Shown piece after piece: positions 1 through 8,556 of a stretch of 64,000 nt of DNA. Each line of letters opens with the position of its first letter. Position 1 is the first letter of the stretch. The translations under genes and the position numbers were made by a program. Location: assembly GCA_023454175.1 (NCBI GenBank), contig JAEXRW010000025.1:744001-808000 (forward strand), read 5' to 3'. The notes beneath the pieces are model-generated. The model searched no databases. It was not told the DNA's origin and saw only the letters and a list, made by a program, of their open reading frames with translations. This DNA comes from Bacillota bacterium. GTDB lineage: Bacteria; Bacillota; Clostridia; Christensenellales; JAEXRW01.

Positions 1-376
1 CCTCGGCGCTGGCGTTGTCTGCATTTGCAAAGGCGCCGGTCTGTATGCAGTAGTAGGAAAATCCGCTTTGTTTGATTTGTTCGGTCTTTACATTGCCTGC
101 AGGTATTGTGGATGTGACCGGCGAAGTGGTTGTGCCGGGTGTCTGCTCCGGGGCGCAGCTCATCGCTTGCATGGCAGGGGAAAACACGTTTTCCGCCAGC
201 CACTTTCCTGCAGCCGTTGCTACGACGAGGTAAACGATGGCGGCCAGGATGATGACCACGAGGATCGCTTTCCCCCATTTGCCTGCGGTCGAGCCTCTTT
301 TCTTTGGTTCCGCCTGCTGCATTTCCCTTCTGTATGGATTGGATATATCTCTTCGGTATGGATTCTGGTCATCCAT
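1..376 (-). CDS. SPOR-domain membrane protein, C-terminus cut by window edge
   Basis: The reading frame opens with ATG at 376-374 behind a good ribosome binding site (AAGGAGG read on the minus strand, about 384-390) and stays open to base 1. The visible protein of about 125 residues starts with a polar segment (MDDQNPYRR), then has one transmembrane helix at about residues 40-57 (KAILVVIILAAIVYLVV). A Thr/Pro linker follows, then the beginning of what looks like a SPOR domain (GFSYYCIQTGAFANADNASA). SPOR domains bind denuded peptidoglycan glycan strands and are found in division and spore-wall proteins, so a cell-wall role is likely. Most of the SPOR domain lies outside the window, so the family call rests on its first strand. 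It faces comEB head to tail, with a terminator between them. Confidence 0.75.
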   Translation of the reverse strand, partial: MDDQNPYRRDISNPYRREMQQAEPKKRGSTAGKWGKAILVVIILAAIVYLVVATAAGKWLAENVFSPAMQAMSCAPEQTPGTTTSPVTSTIPAGNVKTEQIKQSGFSYYCIQTGAFANADNASAE

Positions 377-487
377 GATTCTGCCTCCTTTTGAATACAT
401 TTCCTTTTGTATGATCTGTTCTTGTAATAAATACGGTGACACAGGCCAAAAAATTCTTATAACTTTGGACAAACTGTTTTTGGTCAA

Positions 488-514
488 ACAAAAAAGAGGC
501 ATTATTCTGCCTCT
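488..514 (-). terminator. Rho-independent terminator after dCMP deaminase
   Basis: A perfect 7-bp stem (AGAGGCA / TGCCTCT, 495-501 and 508-514) with a 6-nt loop is followed on the minus strand by a T run (494 down to 488). It lies 55 bp past the dCMP deaminase stop codon. Confidence 0.8.
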
Positions 515-568
515 TGTCCAAGTTCCCAAATATTTTAACTTTGAAGAAACAACCGATGTTCGGGCTGC

Positions 569-1018
569 CTATTCTTCATATCTTTCCAGCAGCACGCCCG
601 TCTCCTCAAACATCCTCAGTGAGAATTCATCCGGATACCCCTGCTCGTACACGACCCTTCTGATCCCGGAATTCACGATGATTTTTGCACAGATCACGCA
701 GGGCTGGTGTGTGCAGTACAGCGTGGCCCCCTGGATGGAGACGCCCATCTTGGCCGCCTGGATCACGGCGTTCTGCTCGGCATGGATGGCATAGCAGATC
801 TCCTGCCGGGTGCCCGAAGGGATGTCCATTTCCCGTCTCAGGCATTTGCCCCTTTCGATGCAGTTCCTGATCCCTGCAGGCGCGCCGTTGTATCCCGTTG
901 TGAGGATCCGCTTGTCCCGTACGATCACGGCGCCGATCTTCCGGTTTTCCTGGTAGCAGCTCGACCAGCCGGATATCGTCCTGGCCAGTTCTATAAAACG
1001 CTTGTCCCATTTATCCAT
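569..1018 (-). CDS. comEB: dCMP deaminase (ComEB family)
   Basis: A 149-aa cytidine/deoxycytidylate deaminase that converts dCMP to dUMP, the precursor for dTMP synthesis. The zinc site is visible: HAE at residues 79-81 and PCVIC, with the two zinc cysteines at 107 and 110. Family landmarks GYNGAPAG (42-49) and the N-terminal SGWSSC are also present. Length is typical for the family. The ATG at 1018 has an AAAGGAGC ribosome binding site at 5-nt spacing. Members are called ComEB in Bacillus because of their position in the competence operon, but no competence genes flank it here. A short upstream frame overlaps its start by 8 bp. Confidence 0.93.
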   Translation of the reverse strand: MDKWDKRFIELARTISGWSSCYQENRKIGAVIVRDKRILTTGYNGAPAGIRNCIERGKCLRREMDIPSGTRQEICYAIHAEQNAVIQAAKMGVSIQGATLYCTHQPCVICAKIIVNSGIRRVVYEQGYPDEFSLRMFEETGVLLERYEE

Positions 1019-1226
1019 CTTTTTGCTCCTTTTGGCTGCGCTCGGAATATAATTTCAACATATCCCTGTGTATTTCCTTTGTATCTGCCGCCATTTTTGA
1101 TATTTGGCTGCCTTTGCGCGTTTCGCGGGTGGGATTATTTGTTCCGGCACGGATAAAATACCTATCATCATGGGAAATTAAGAGATTGAAGGAGATACCG
1201 GGCTTTATTGGGAGGTAATTTGCCAT
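1011..1226 (-). CDS. Possible short upstream ORF overlapping comEB start
   Basis: A 71-aa frame whose stop codon lies inside the first codons of comEB (8-bp overlap). No ribosome binding site is visible before its first ATG, and internal starts, such as the one giving MLKLYSERSQKEQKDG, are preceded only by a weak AGGG. I recognise no domain; the protein is polar and charged at the C-terminus. If translated, its overlap with comEB could couple translation of the two. It could equally be non-coding leader, and that is the likelier reading. Confidence 0.2.
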   Translation of the reverse strand: MANYLPIKPGISFNLLISHDDRYFIRAGTNNPTRETRKGSQISKMAADTKEIHRDMLKLYSERSQKEQKDG

Positions 1227-1264
1227 ATTTGAATATTTCGGGCGAATATCTTCAATTTTCCCGT

Positions 1265-1293
1265 TTGCTTATTACCTTCCCATTCAATAAGAT
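1265..1293 (+). promoter_or_regulatory. Sigma-A-type promoter of groESL
   Basis: TTGCTT (1265-1270), 17-bp spacer, TAAGAT (1288-1293). Transcription would start at about 1300, directly at the CIRCE element, the usual arrangement for HrcA-repressed promoters. Confidence 0.75.
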
Positions 1294-1303
1294 ATGTTAG
1301 GGA

Positions 1304-1330
1304 TTAGCACTCTGGTTGTTAGAGTGCTAA
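1304..1330 (+). promoter_or_regulatory. CIRCE element (HrcA operator)
   Basis: TTAGCACTC (1304-1312), a 9-bp spacer and GAGTGCTAA (1322-1330) match the CIRCE consensus perfectly. HrcA bound here represses groESL until heat or folding stress. hrcA itself is not in the window. Confidence 0.98.
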
Positions 1331-1387
1331 ATGGATAAAAGGTCAACATTTTCCAATAATAATAGCAAAATCGAAGGAGGTTGCAGC

Positions 1388-1672
1388 ATGAATATCAAAC
1401 CGTTGGCAGACAGGGTCGTCATTAAAAGCCTTGAGAGTGAAGAGGTCACCAAGGGTGGCATCGTACTTCCGGGTACCGCGCAGGAAAAACCGCAGATGGC
1501 GGAAGTCCTGGCAGTGGGTCCGGGCGGCATGGTGGACGGCAAAGAGATTAAAATGTACGTCAAAACCGGCGACAAGATCATTTACTCCAAATATGCCGGC
1601 ACTGAGATCAAGATGGACGGCAAAGAGTACATCATCGTCCGCCAGAATGACATCCTCGCGGTAGTCGAGTAA
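1388..1672 (+). CDS. groES: Co-chaperonin GroES
   Basis: A 94-aa protein beginning MNIKPLADRVVIK, the standard GroES N-terminus, with the mobile-loop region (EEVTKGGIVLPGTAQEKP) and the C-terminal IIVRQNDILAV strand. The heptameric lid closes the GroEL cavity during ATP-driven folding in the cytoplasm. The start at 1388 is set by the AAGGAGG ribosome binding site at 1374-1380; an in-frame ATG at 1331 lies inside the leader right after CIRCE and has no site. groEL follows after 30 bp, so the two form a classic operon under CIRCE control. Confidence 0.97.
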   Translation: MNIKPLADRVVIKSLESEEVTKGGIVLPGTAQEKPQMAEVLAVGPGGMVDGKEIKMYVKTGDKIIYSKYAGTEIKMDGKEYIIVRQNDILAVVE

Positions 1673-1702
1673 GCAAAACGAATTTATAAGGAGGAAATAA
1701 AG

Positions 1703-3322
1703 ATGGCAAAACAGATCAAGTTCGGCGAAGAAGCCCGCCGTGCCCTCGAACGCGGTGTCAATGTCCTGACCGATACCGTCAAGGTCACCCTCGGGCCCCG
1801 CGGACGCAACGTAGTCCTGGATAAGAAGTTTGGCTCCCCCCTCATCACGAATGATGGTGTCACCATAGCAAAAGAGATCGAGTTGGAAGACCCGTTTGAA
1901 AATATGGGTGCGCAGCTGGTCAAGGAAGTCGCCACGAAGACAAATGACGTCGCAGGCGACGGAACGACCACAGCGACATTGCTTGCACAGGCCATCGTGC
2001 GCGAAGGCCTGAAAAATATCGCCGCCGGCGCCAATCCCATGGTCCTGAAAAAAGGCATTGAGGCTGCCATCGATACCGCCGTGGACAGCCTCAAATCCCT
2101 GAGCAAACCCATTGAAAGCAAGACCGCCATTTCCCAGGTCGCATCGATATCCGCCACGGACGAGACCATCGGCCAGCTGATTTCCGAGGCCATGGAAAAG
2201 GTCGGCAACGACGGCGTCATCACCGTCGAGGAATCCAAGACCATGAAGACCGAGCTGAACGTGGTCGAAGGCATGCAGTTTGACCGTGGATACGCATCCG
2301 CTTATATGGTGACCGATACCGAGAAGATGGAAGCGGTCCTGGATAATCCCTATATTCTCATCACTGACAAGAAGATATCCAATGTGCAGGAGATCCTGCC
2401 CGTCCTCGAGCAGGTCGTGCAGCAGGGACGCAAGCTCCTCATCATCGCCGAGGATGTGGAAGGCGAAGCGCTCGCCACCCTCGTCGTCAATAAGCTCCGC
2501 GGCACCTTCACCTGCGTAGCCGTCAAGGCTCCCGGCTTTGGTGACCGCCGGAAGGCCATGCTGCAGGATATCGCCGTCCTCACAGGCGGCCAGGTCATAT
2601 CCGAGGAAGTCGGCATCGATCTGAAAACTGCCAAGGTGGATATGCTCGGTTCCGCCCGCCAGATCAAGGTCGACAAGGACAATACCACCATCGTGGAAGG
2701 CGCAGGCGATCCCTCCGAGATCAAAGCCCGCATTTCCTCCATCAAAGCCCAGATCGAAGAGACCACTTCCGATTATGATAAGGAAAAATTGCAGGAAAGG
2801 CTCGCCAAGCTCGCCGGCGGCGTAGCCGTCATCCAGGTTGGCGCGGCTACCGAAACCGAGATGAAGGAGCGCAAACTTCGCATCGAGGATGCTTTGAACG
2901 CGACCCGTGCAGCCGTTGAGGAAGGCATCGTTCCCGGAGGCGGCGTGGCCCTGCTCAATATCATTTCCGATATTGAAAAGCTGCTCAAAGGCAGCGAAGG
3001 CGACAGGAAAACCGGTATTGCCATCGTGGTGCGTGCGCTGGAGGAGCCCATCCGCCAGATTGCTGCAAATGCAGGCCTGGAAGGCTCCGTCATCGTGGAG
3101 CGCATCAAAAAGTCCGGCAAGACCGGGTTCGGGTTTGATGCTGCCAAGCTGGAGTTTGGCAACATGGTGGAAAAAGGCATCATCGACCCCACAAAGGTCA
3201 CGCGTTCTGCCCTTCAGAATGCGGCCAGTGTTGCCGCCATGCTTCTCACCACCGAGAGCCTGGTTTGCGATATCCCCTCCAAGGAGCCGCCGGCTGCCCC
3301 GAATATGCCCCCGATGTATTGA
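1703..3322 (+). CDS. groEL: Chaperonin GroEL
   Basis: A 539-aa 60-kDa chaperonin that folds proteins in a double heptameric ring with GroES and ATP. Hallmarks: TLGPRGRNVVLDKKFGSP near residue 30, the ATPase loop GDGTTTATLLAQ at about 85-96 with the catalytic Asp, apical-domain FDRGY, and the equatorial signature VEEGIVPGGGVALL near residue 400. AAGGAGG precedes the ATG. The C-terminus ends APNMPPMY rather than in the flexible GGM repeats of many GroELs. It is cotranscribed with groES and ends in a strong hairpin terminator. Confidence 0.98.
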   Translation: MAKQIKFGEEARRALERGVNVLTDTVKVTLGPRGRNVVLDKKFGSPLITNDGVTIAKEIELEDPFENMGAQLVKEVATKTNDVAGDGTTTATLLAQAIVREGLKNIAAGANPMVLKKGIEAAIDTAVDSLKSLSKPIESKTAISQVASISATDETIGQLISEAMEKVGNDGVITVEESKTMKTELNVVEGMQFDRGYASAYMVTDTEKMEAVLDNPYILITDKKISNVQEILPVLEQVVQQGRKLLIIAEDVEGEALATLVVNKLRGTFTCVAVKAPGFGDRRKAMLQDIAVLTGGQVISEEVGIDLKTAKVDMLGSARQIKVDKDNTTIVEGAGDPSEIKARISSIKAQIEETTSDYDKEKLQERLAKLAGGVAVIQVGAATETEMKERKLRIEDALNATRAAVEEGIVPGGGVALLNIISDIEKLLKGSEGDRKTGIAIVVRALEEPIRQIAANAGLEGSVIVERIKKSGKTGFGFDAAKLEFGNMVEKGIIDPTKVTRSALQNAASVAAMLLTTESLVCDIPSKEPPAAPNMPPMY

Positions 3323-3345
3323 TCTGAAATACAGGATAAAAACGC

Positions 3346-3371
3346 AAAGCCCCGGATATTTCCGGGGCTTT
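3346..3371 (+). terminator. groESL terminator, probably bidirectional
   Basis: A 10-bp perfect stem (AAAGCCCCGG / CCGGGGCTTT) with a 6-nt loop lies 23 bp after the groEL stop. A T-rich tail follows on the plus strand and AAA/TTT flanks make it usable for the convergent gene ending at 3397. Confidence 0.85.
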
Positions 3372-3396
3372 CCCTTATTGTTTGTAAAAAGGATGG

Positions 3397-3843
3397 TTAT
3401 GTTGGTTCCGGAGTTTCTTCCTGGGTATTCCCCGCCACGATCCCGTAGATCCGCTGCATCATGTGCCGCGCATCCGCATCGGGCGTCCCCTGCTCGGGTT
3501 CTATTGCCGGCGGAGTTTGTTCCTTCACGGATCCCTTGTATTTTTTCAGGCTCTCAGCCAGCGCCCGCATGCTCACTTCGGTATACTCCGCGTCTTCACC
3601 TTCAAATGCCTTCATATCCCCCGATGCCAGCCGCGTCAACGCCGTAAAGAAATTTTCGTACCGTTTCTTCGTCCGCCATAATTCCTGCAGGACCTTGGCG
3701 TTGGATTCCTCCAGTTCCTTCACGAGCCTCCGGTACTGGGTCAGCCTTTCTTCATACGAGGCTTCGGTGCGTGCGATGAATGCATCCACTTCCTCCGGGT
3801 TATATCCCAGGACTGTTTTGGAAAACCGTTCCGTTCTTTTCAG
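3397..3843 (-). CDS. DivIVA-domain protein, probable CTG start
   Basis: The protein (148 aa from the proposed start) opens with KRTERFSKTVLGYNPEEVDA, the membrane-binding N-terminal motif of DivIVA/GpsB proteins. A coiled-coil-prone stretch follows (YEERLTQYRRLVKELEESNA), then an acidic Pro-rich tail. DivIVA proteins bind curved membranes and organise division, wall synthesis or sporulation. The frame can extend to an ATG at 3924, but no ribosome binding site serves it and the extra N-terminus looks unlike the family. AGAGGTG lies 7 nt before a CTG at 3843, exactly where homologues begin. It converges on groEL. Confidence 0.7.
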   Translation of the reverse strand: MKRTERFSKTVLGYNPEEVDAFIARTEASYEERLTQYRRLVKELEESNAKVLQELWRTKKRYENFFTALTRLASGDMKAFEGEDAEYTEVSMRALAESLKKYKGSVKEQTPPAIEPEQGTPDADARHMMQRIYGIVAGNTQEETPEPT

Positions 3844-4037
3844 GGTAATGCACCTCTTGAAGCAGTATTGTTGGCTCTTCGGCGGGCATAGCGCGTTTCC
3901 CTGTGCCGTTTGGGATCCTGGCATCTAGTCCGGGAGTATTCTTCCCGTTATACGTCCTTTCCAACACGCGGACTTCTCAACCTGTTCCGGCAGCCTGTGA
4001 CGGTTTGCTTGCTGTAACAGCATCGAAAAAGGAAGAT

Positions 4038-4063
4038 GCGCCGCAGTGTATGGACTGCGGCGC
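4038..4063 (-). terminator. Terminator after lgt
   Basis: A 10-bp perfect GC-rich stem (GCGCCGCAGT / ACTGCGGCGC) with a 6-nt loop, followed on the minus strand by ATCTTCCTTTTTC, just past the lgt stop. The 3925-4037 stretch beyond it shows no gene. Confidence 0.75.
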
Positions 4064-4068
4064 CTCGA

Positions 4069-4950
4069 TTACTCGGTTTCTTCCGATATTTTGGGTTTGA
4101 GTGCGTATTTTTCCGGTATCGGTCTGGGAGAAAGCGGCTTGTTCCGCCTGATGATCAAGTAGATGATCCCGCCGGCGAAACAGATCGCACCCAGCAGGGA
4201 GGATACCCGGATAACGCCCGGCACCAGCCACAGGCTGTCCTGGCGGAGCAGTTCGATCAGGGCCCTGCCGATCCCGTAAACCATCAGATACATCACGAAG
4301 ATATTTCCGCGCGATTTGGTTTTCTTGCGGAACCAGAAGAACAGGAATGCAAAGAGCAGCAGGTTCCACAGCATTTCATAAAAGAATGTGGCAAAATGCC
4401 AGTCTGGCGTCATGATCGGGTAGTTTGTAGCGGTGGCCAGGTCGTAATGCATATGCGGGACTCTTTCAATATGTACGGAAAATGGGAACCACTGCAGGGA
4501 TGGGTTTGTGACCACGTCTCCGAAGGCTTCCTGGTTGGCAAAGTTGCCCCATCTGCCGATGATCTGCCCCACAATCACGCCCAGCCCGCCTGCGTCCAGC
4601 AGATCCAGGAAGGATACCTTGCGCCATTTCGCGAAAATCAAAAGGCCCAGTACGCCGCCGATGACCGCACCGTAGATGGCCAGTCCGCCCTCCCAGACGT
4701 AGAAAATCCGCCACCATTCGTTGGCGTACTGTTTCCATTCAAATATGACATAATATGCGCGTGCGCAGATGATAGCCAAAGGTACACAGATAAGGCAGGC
4801 GTCAATGATCATATCGCTCTTGTATCCCCTGCGTTTGATCTCCGCCATCGCCACCCATACGCCCAGTACGAGGCCCACGGCGATGATGATGCCGTACCAG
4901 TATATGTCCTTGCCAAAAATGTTGAATGCGACTCCGATCTTGTCTCCCAT
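4069..4950 (-). CDS. lgt: Prolipoprotein diacylglyceryl transferase
   Basis: A 293-aa polytopic membrane enzyme that transfers diacylglycerol from phosphatidylglycerol to the lipobox cysteine of prolipoproteins, the first step of lipoprotein maturation. The family signature GRWGNFANQEAFG is present (about residues 132-144), as are the N-terminal YWYGIIIAVG helix and about seven hydrophobic segments. Length is normal. It should modify the several lipoproteins encoded elsewhere in the window. The gene is followed by a strong terminator, and the nucleoside kinase gene lies upstream after a 64-bp gap. Confidence 0.95.
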   Translation of the reverse strand: MGDKIGVAFNIFGKDIYWYGIIIAVGLVLGVWVAMAEIKRRGYKSDMIIDACLICVPLAIICARAYYVIFEWKQYANEWWRIFYVWEGGLAIYGAVIGGVLGLLIFAKWRKVSFLDLLDAGGLGVIVGQIIGRWGNFANQEAFGDVVTNPSLQWFPFSVHIERVPHMHYDLATATNYPIMTPDWHFATFFYEMLWNLLLFAFLFFWFRKKTKSRGNIFVMYLMVYGIGRALIELLRQDSLWLVPGVIRVSSLLGAICFAGGIIYLIIRRNKPLSPRPIPEKYALKPKISEETE

Positions 4951-5014
4951 TATTCGGCAAACCCCCTCTCATGTGATAGATTATATCCTTGCCAAAGTGG
5001 GCCTGTCAATGAGC

Positions 5015-6685
5015 CTATTTGTAAAAGCAGCTGTTCCCGATGAACTCCCGGAGGATGGAAGTCGGGGGTATTTCATCATCGTCATCCGAGGAGAGGATAT
5101 AGTTGAGGAATTTCACCAGCCTGTTGGCGGCAGGATAGTTGATGTCATCCCTTTTGATCTTTTCCAGCAGCGGATACACGTACTTTTTCAAGATGAAAAG
5201 CTCATATGGGAGCGACGAATTGAACATGATGTCCGCATTTTCCTGGAAGGGAAAGATGTATTTCTCCTCGCCCTTGCGTACGCCCGGCCACATCTCCAGC
5301 GTCAGTTCGGCCGAAGCGCCCCGCGTCATGCTGTCGCGCACGATACGCCGGATGAGGCGCACGTCCGTTGTGGGGATGCGGTTGTGGTCGTCCAGGTTCA
5401 GGTGCGTGAGCGGGCTGATATAGATGCGGTATTTGTCAGAATCCAATATGGATGAAGCCACCAGTGTATTGAGGGTGTGGATGCCTTCGACGATGACGAT
5501 GTTTTCGGGGTTCAGCTGCATCCTGGTCCCGTTGTATTCCCTTTTCCCGGCCTTGAAGTTGAATACCGGCATCTCCACTTCCCTTCCCTGGAGCAGCGCC
5601 TCGATGTCCCTGTTGAAAAGGTCCAGGTCTATCGCGTTTACGCTTTCCAGGTCCAGTATGCCGTCTGCATCCACCTTCATTTCATCCCGGTTCTTGTAAT
5701 AATTGTCCAGGGATATGGATACGGGCTTTTTCCCCAGTACGCTCAGGTGGACCATCAACCGCTGGGCAAACGTGGTCTTGCCCGAAGAGGATGGGCCGCA
5801 GATGAGGATGAGCCGCTGGATTTTGCCGTGGGAAGTGATGTCGTTTGCTATCTCCGCGAGCTTCTTTTCATGCAGCGCCTCGCTGATGCGGATGAATTCG
5901 CGGAGTTTCCCCTTCTCCACCATCGTATTGACGTCCGATACATGGTCGCATTCCAGGATGCGCGCCCAAGCTTCCGCTTCCTTGAAGATCTTGGCGTGCT
6001 TGGGGCGGTCCATGAACTTCATGTCGGTGCCCACGCCGCCTGCACGGGGGAAAACGGCTACGAATCCGGGCGGGTAGTAAATGAGTGCGAATTGATCGAT
6101 GTAGCCGGTTGAAGGCGTCATAAAGCCGTAGAAATAGTTTTTGATGCCGCCGCACTCATACAATACGAAATAATTCAAAGGACGGTAATGGATCAGCTGC
6201 GCCTTGTCCGTCTGTCCGTCCTGTTCGTAGTAGCGGATGGCCTCCTCCTTTGTCACCTGTGTGCGCACAAAGGGCATGTCTTTGGATACGATATCCCGCA
6301 TGGCCTCCTCGACCCTTTTTACATCCATCGCGGTGGGGACCCCGGGCTTGTCCATCTCACAATACAGCCCGTTGGAGAGCGAATGTTCGATGCGCACCCT
6401 GGCCTGCGGGAAGACTTTCTTCACAGCGCTTACCAGGATGAAGCTCAGGCTGCGCGTGTAGACCCGGTTGCCGTCCTCGTCGTATATATCCAGCAGGCGT
6501 ATTTTGCTCCCTGCTCTCGGCTTTTCCGTCAGTTCGTAGAATTGGTCGTCCACGATGGCCGCCACGATAGGCCTGTCCTTCGGGTAACCGATGGACTTGG
6601 CCATCTCCTCCAGCGTCGTTCCGGCGGGATACTCCCGTTCCGTCCCGTTGATCGTGAATTTTACCACACTGGCTTCGTTTCCCAA
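5015..6685 (-). CDS. TGS-domain nucleoside (uridine-type) kinase
   Basis: A 556-aa two-part protein. The N-terminal ~65 residues resemble a TGS/ubiquitin-like domain (KFTINGTEREYPAGTTLEEM), followed by a region akin to the second domain of threonyl-tRNA synthetase. The C-terminal half is a phosphoribulokinase/uridine-kinase fold with a P-loop GPSSSGKT at residues 297-304 and SISLDNYYKNRDE downstream. Proteins of this architecture are usually annotated as nucleoside kinases; the natural substrate cannot be read from sequence. The start is TTG at 6685, chosen because AGGAGG lies 8 nt upstream and no ATG is near. Confidence 0.85.
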   Translation of the reverse strand: MGNEASVVKFTINGTEREYPAGTTLEEMAKSIGYPKDRPIVAAIVDDQFYELTEKPRAGSKIRLLDIYDEDGNRVYTRSLSFILVSAVKKVFPQARVRIEHSLSNGLYCEMDKPGVPTAMDVKRVEEAMRDIVSKDMPFVRTQVTKEEAIRYYEQDGQTDKAQLIHYRPLNYFVLYECGGIKNYFYGFMTPSTGYIDQFALIYYPPGFVAVFPRAGGVGTDMKFMDRPKHAKIFKEAEAWARILECDHVSDVNTMVEKGKLREFIRISEALHEKKLAEIANDITSHGKIQRLILICGPSSSGKTTFAQRLMVHLSVLGKKPVSISLDNYYKNRDEMKVDADGILDLESVNAIDLDLFNRDIEALLQGREVEMPVFNFKAGKREYNGTRMQLNPENIVIVEGIHTLNTLVASSILDSDKYRIYISPLTHLNLDDHNRIPTTDVRLIRRIVRDSMTRGASAELTLEMWPGVRKGEEKYIFPFQENADIMFNSSLPYELFILKKYVYPLLEKIKRDDINYPAANRLVKFLNYILSSDDDDEIPPTSILREFIGNSCFYK

Positions 6686-6805
6686 GGCGTGTGCCTCCTG
6701 TCCTCATCTTTGGCATTTTCCTCTATTATATCTCCAATTACAGACCTTTGTAAGCATTTATTGAATGATTGATAAGCGAAAACCCGCCTGCTCGCAGTAA
6801 TGAAT

Positions 6806-8440
6806 TTAAACTTTGATACGGGCCTTGTACTGCCTGTACCCGCCCGAGATGTTGTAGACCTTCCTGAACCCGTTATTGATCAGGATGTTCTGTACGGCGT
6901 TCCCGGTCGTCCCCTTGTTGCAGTAGGTGATTACAGGCTTTTCCCTGTCTATGTCCTGGAGCGACTGCCTGATCTTTTCGTGCGGCAGGGTGATGGCGCC
7001 TTCCACGTGGCCGTCCCGATACTGCTTTTCGGCCCGCGTGTCGATAACGGTTATGGAATGGGGATCTTGTCTGGCAAGCTCTTCCGGCGTGATCACTTCC
7101 CTGCCCCTGCTCATGATGTTGTCCAGGATCATGCCGGTATAGATGACCGGGTCCTTCGTCGTGGAAAAAGGCGGTGCGTACGCCAGGTCCAGATGGAAAA
7201 GATCGGATGCCTTTGCCCCAAATGTCATGGCTGTCACAAATACGTCTATGCGTTTATCCACGCCGTTATATCCCACGATCTGGACGCCCAGCAGCTTCCC
7301 GGTAGCCCTGTCCGCGATGGCTTTGATGACCATCTCCCGGCCGTGGTAATATTCGGGCCTGTCCGGTTTGATATTGTGGCAGACGGCGGTGTCGTAGCCC
7401 TTCTGCCTCGCTTCTTTCACGGTATATCCGGTTGAGGCCACCGCCATGTCAAATAACCTGAATATGCGTGTCCCTGCTATGCCGTGGAATTCCAGATTCC
7501 CTCCGGTGATGGCATCTCCGGCTATTCGGCCCATTTTATTGGCTGTGGAGCCAAGAGGCCGGTAGATAGGCTGGCCGTCAATGATGGAGTAGCTTTCAGC
7601 ACAGTCGCCGCAGGCGTATACCCTGGGTACATTGGTCTGCATCTTCCTGTTGATGCTGATAGCACCGGTAGGTCCTGTCTCCGCTCCCATTTGCTCTGCC
7701 AGTTGAGTGTTGGGCTTTGCTCCTATGGATACAATGACCATGTCTGCTTGAACGGTTTTCCCATCATCCAGGGTGATATGGCCTTCCGAAACTGCTGTCA
7801 CGGATCGTCCTGTCAGGATGGTAAGCCCTTTTGTTTCCATGTAATTGGCCACATGGACTGCCATATCTTCATCCAGTGACGGGCACACGGACGGTAATTT
7901 TTCCACAACGGTCACAGCCATCCCGGCCCTGGTGAGGTTCTCGGCCATTTCCAGGCCGATAAATCCGCTGCCGACGATCACGGCTGTCCTGGGTTTGTAT
8001 TCGTCCATGAAATCCTTGATGGCCTTTGCACTGTTTGGATTGCGCAGGATGAATACATTCCTGCTGCCGACGCCGGGTATGGAGGGGATAATGGGAGAAG
8101 CTCCGGTAGCCAATACCAGGGCATCGTAATGATCTTTGAACTCAGTCCCGTCTGAGAGGTTTCTGATTGTCAGTTCCTTATTCTCTTTATCGGCTTTTAA
8201 TACTTCGTGTCCGGTCAGGATATCCACGTTGTACTTGGTTTTGAAGAAGTGTGCGTCTCTTGGCACGAGTACCTGGATGTCCTCCACTTCCCCGCCGATG
8301 AAAAATGGCAGTCCGCATGCCGAGTACGATATGTCTGTGTCCCGCTCATAGATTACGATTTCCGCTGTCTCGTCGTTTCTTCTGGCTTTTGCTGCGGCCG
8401 AGGTGCCCGCAGCCACCGCGCCGATGATGACGATTCTCAT
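6806..8440 (-). CDS. CoA-disulfide reductase-like flavoprotein with rhodanese domain
   Basis: A 544-aa FAD- and NAD(P)H-dependent disulfide reductase. The N-terminal FAD motif is IIGAVAAGTSAAAKARR. The single redox cysteine of the CoA-disulfide reductase/NADH oxidase family is Cys42 in YSACGLPFF. A second nucleotide motif (VIVGSGFIGLEMAENL) and the FAD-binding VYACGDCAES follow. The last ~100 residues form a rhodanese domain with catalytic Cys507 in TYCNKGTTGNA. Fusions of this kind reduce CoA disulfide or persulfide/polysulfide. The gene lies 116 bp downstream of the arsenic-region genes on the same strand, after a hairpin, so it may or may not belong to that operon. Confidence 0.88.
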   Translation of the reverse strand: MRIVIIGAVAAGTSAAAKARRNDETAEIVIYERDTDISYSACGLPFFIGGEVEDIQVLVPRDAHFFKTKYNVDILTGHEVLKADKENKELTIRNLSDGTEFKDHYDALVLATGASPIIPSIPGVGSRNVFILRNPNSAKAIKDFMDEYKPRTAVIVGSGFIGLEMAENLTRAGMAVTVVEKLPSVCPSLDEDMAVHVANYMETKGLTILTGRSVTAVSEGHITLDDGKTVQADMVIVSIGAKPNTQLAEQMGAETGPTGAISINRKMQTNVPRVYACGDCAESYSIIDGQPIYRPLGSTANKMGRIAGDAITGGNLEFHGIAGTRIFRLFDMAVASTGYTVKEARQKGYDTAVCHNIKPDRPEYYHGREMVIKAIADRATGKLLGVQIVGYNGVDKRIDVFVTAMTFGAKASDLFHLDLAYAPPFSTTKDPVIYTGMILDNIMSRGREVITPEELARQDPHSITVIDTRAEKQYRDGHVEGAITLPHEKIRQSLQDIDREKPVITYCNKGTTGNAVQNILINNGFRKVYNISGGYRQYKARIKV

Positions 8441-8509
8441 ATTCAGCCCTCCGTTCAGCCTTTGTTTTACTGATAACCCATAAGCCCTTATGCTTAACGG
8501 ATAATATTT

Positions 8510-8540
8510 GACCCTGCCGCATCAAAGACACAGCAGGGTC
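8510..8540 (-). terminator. Possible weak terminator or processing hairpin
   Basis: An 8-bp perfect stem (GACCCTGC / GCAGGGTC) with a 15-nt loop lies between the ProC-like gene and the CoA-disulfide reductase-like gene. The tail on the minus strand is AAATATTATCC rather than a T run, so termination may be partial. Confidence 0.4.
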
Positions 8541-8556
8541 TTGCAAGGTATGATGC

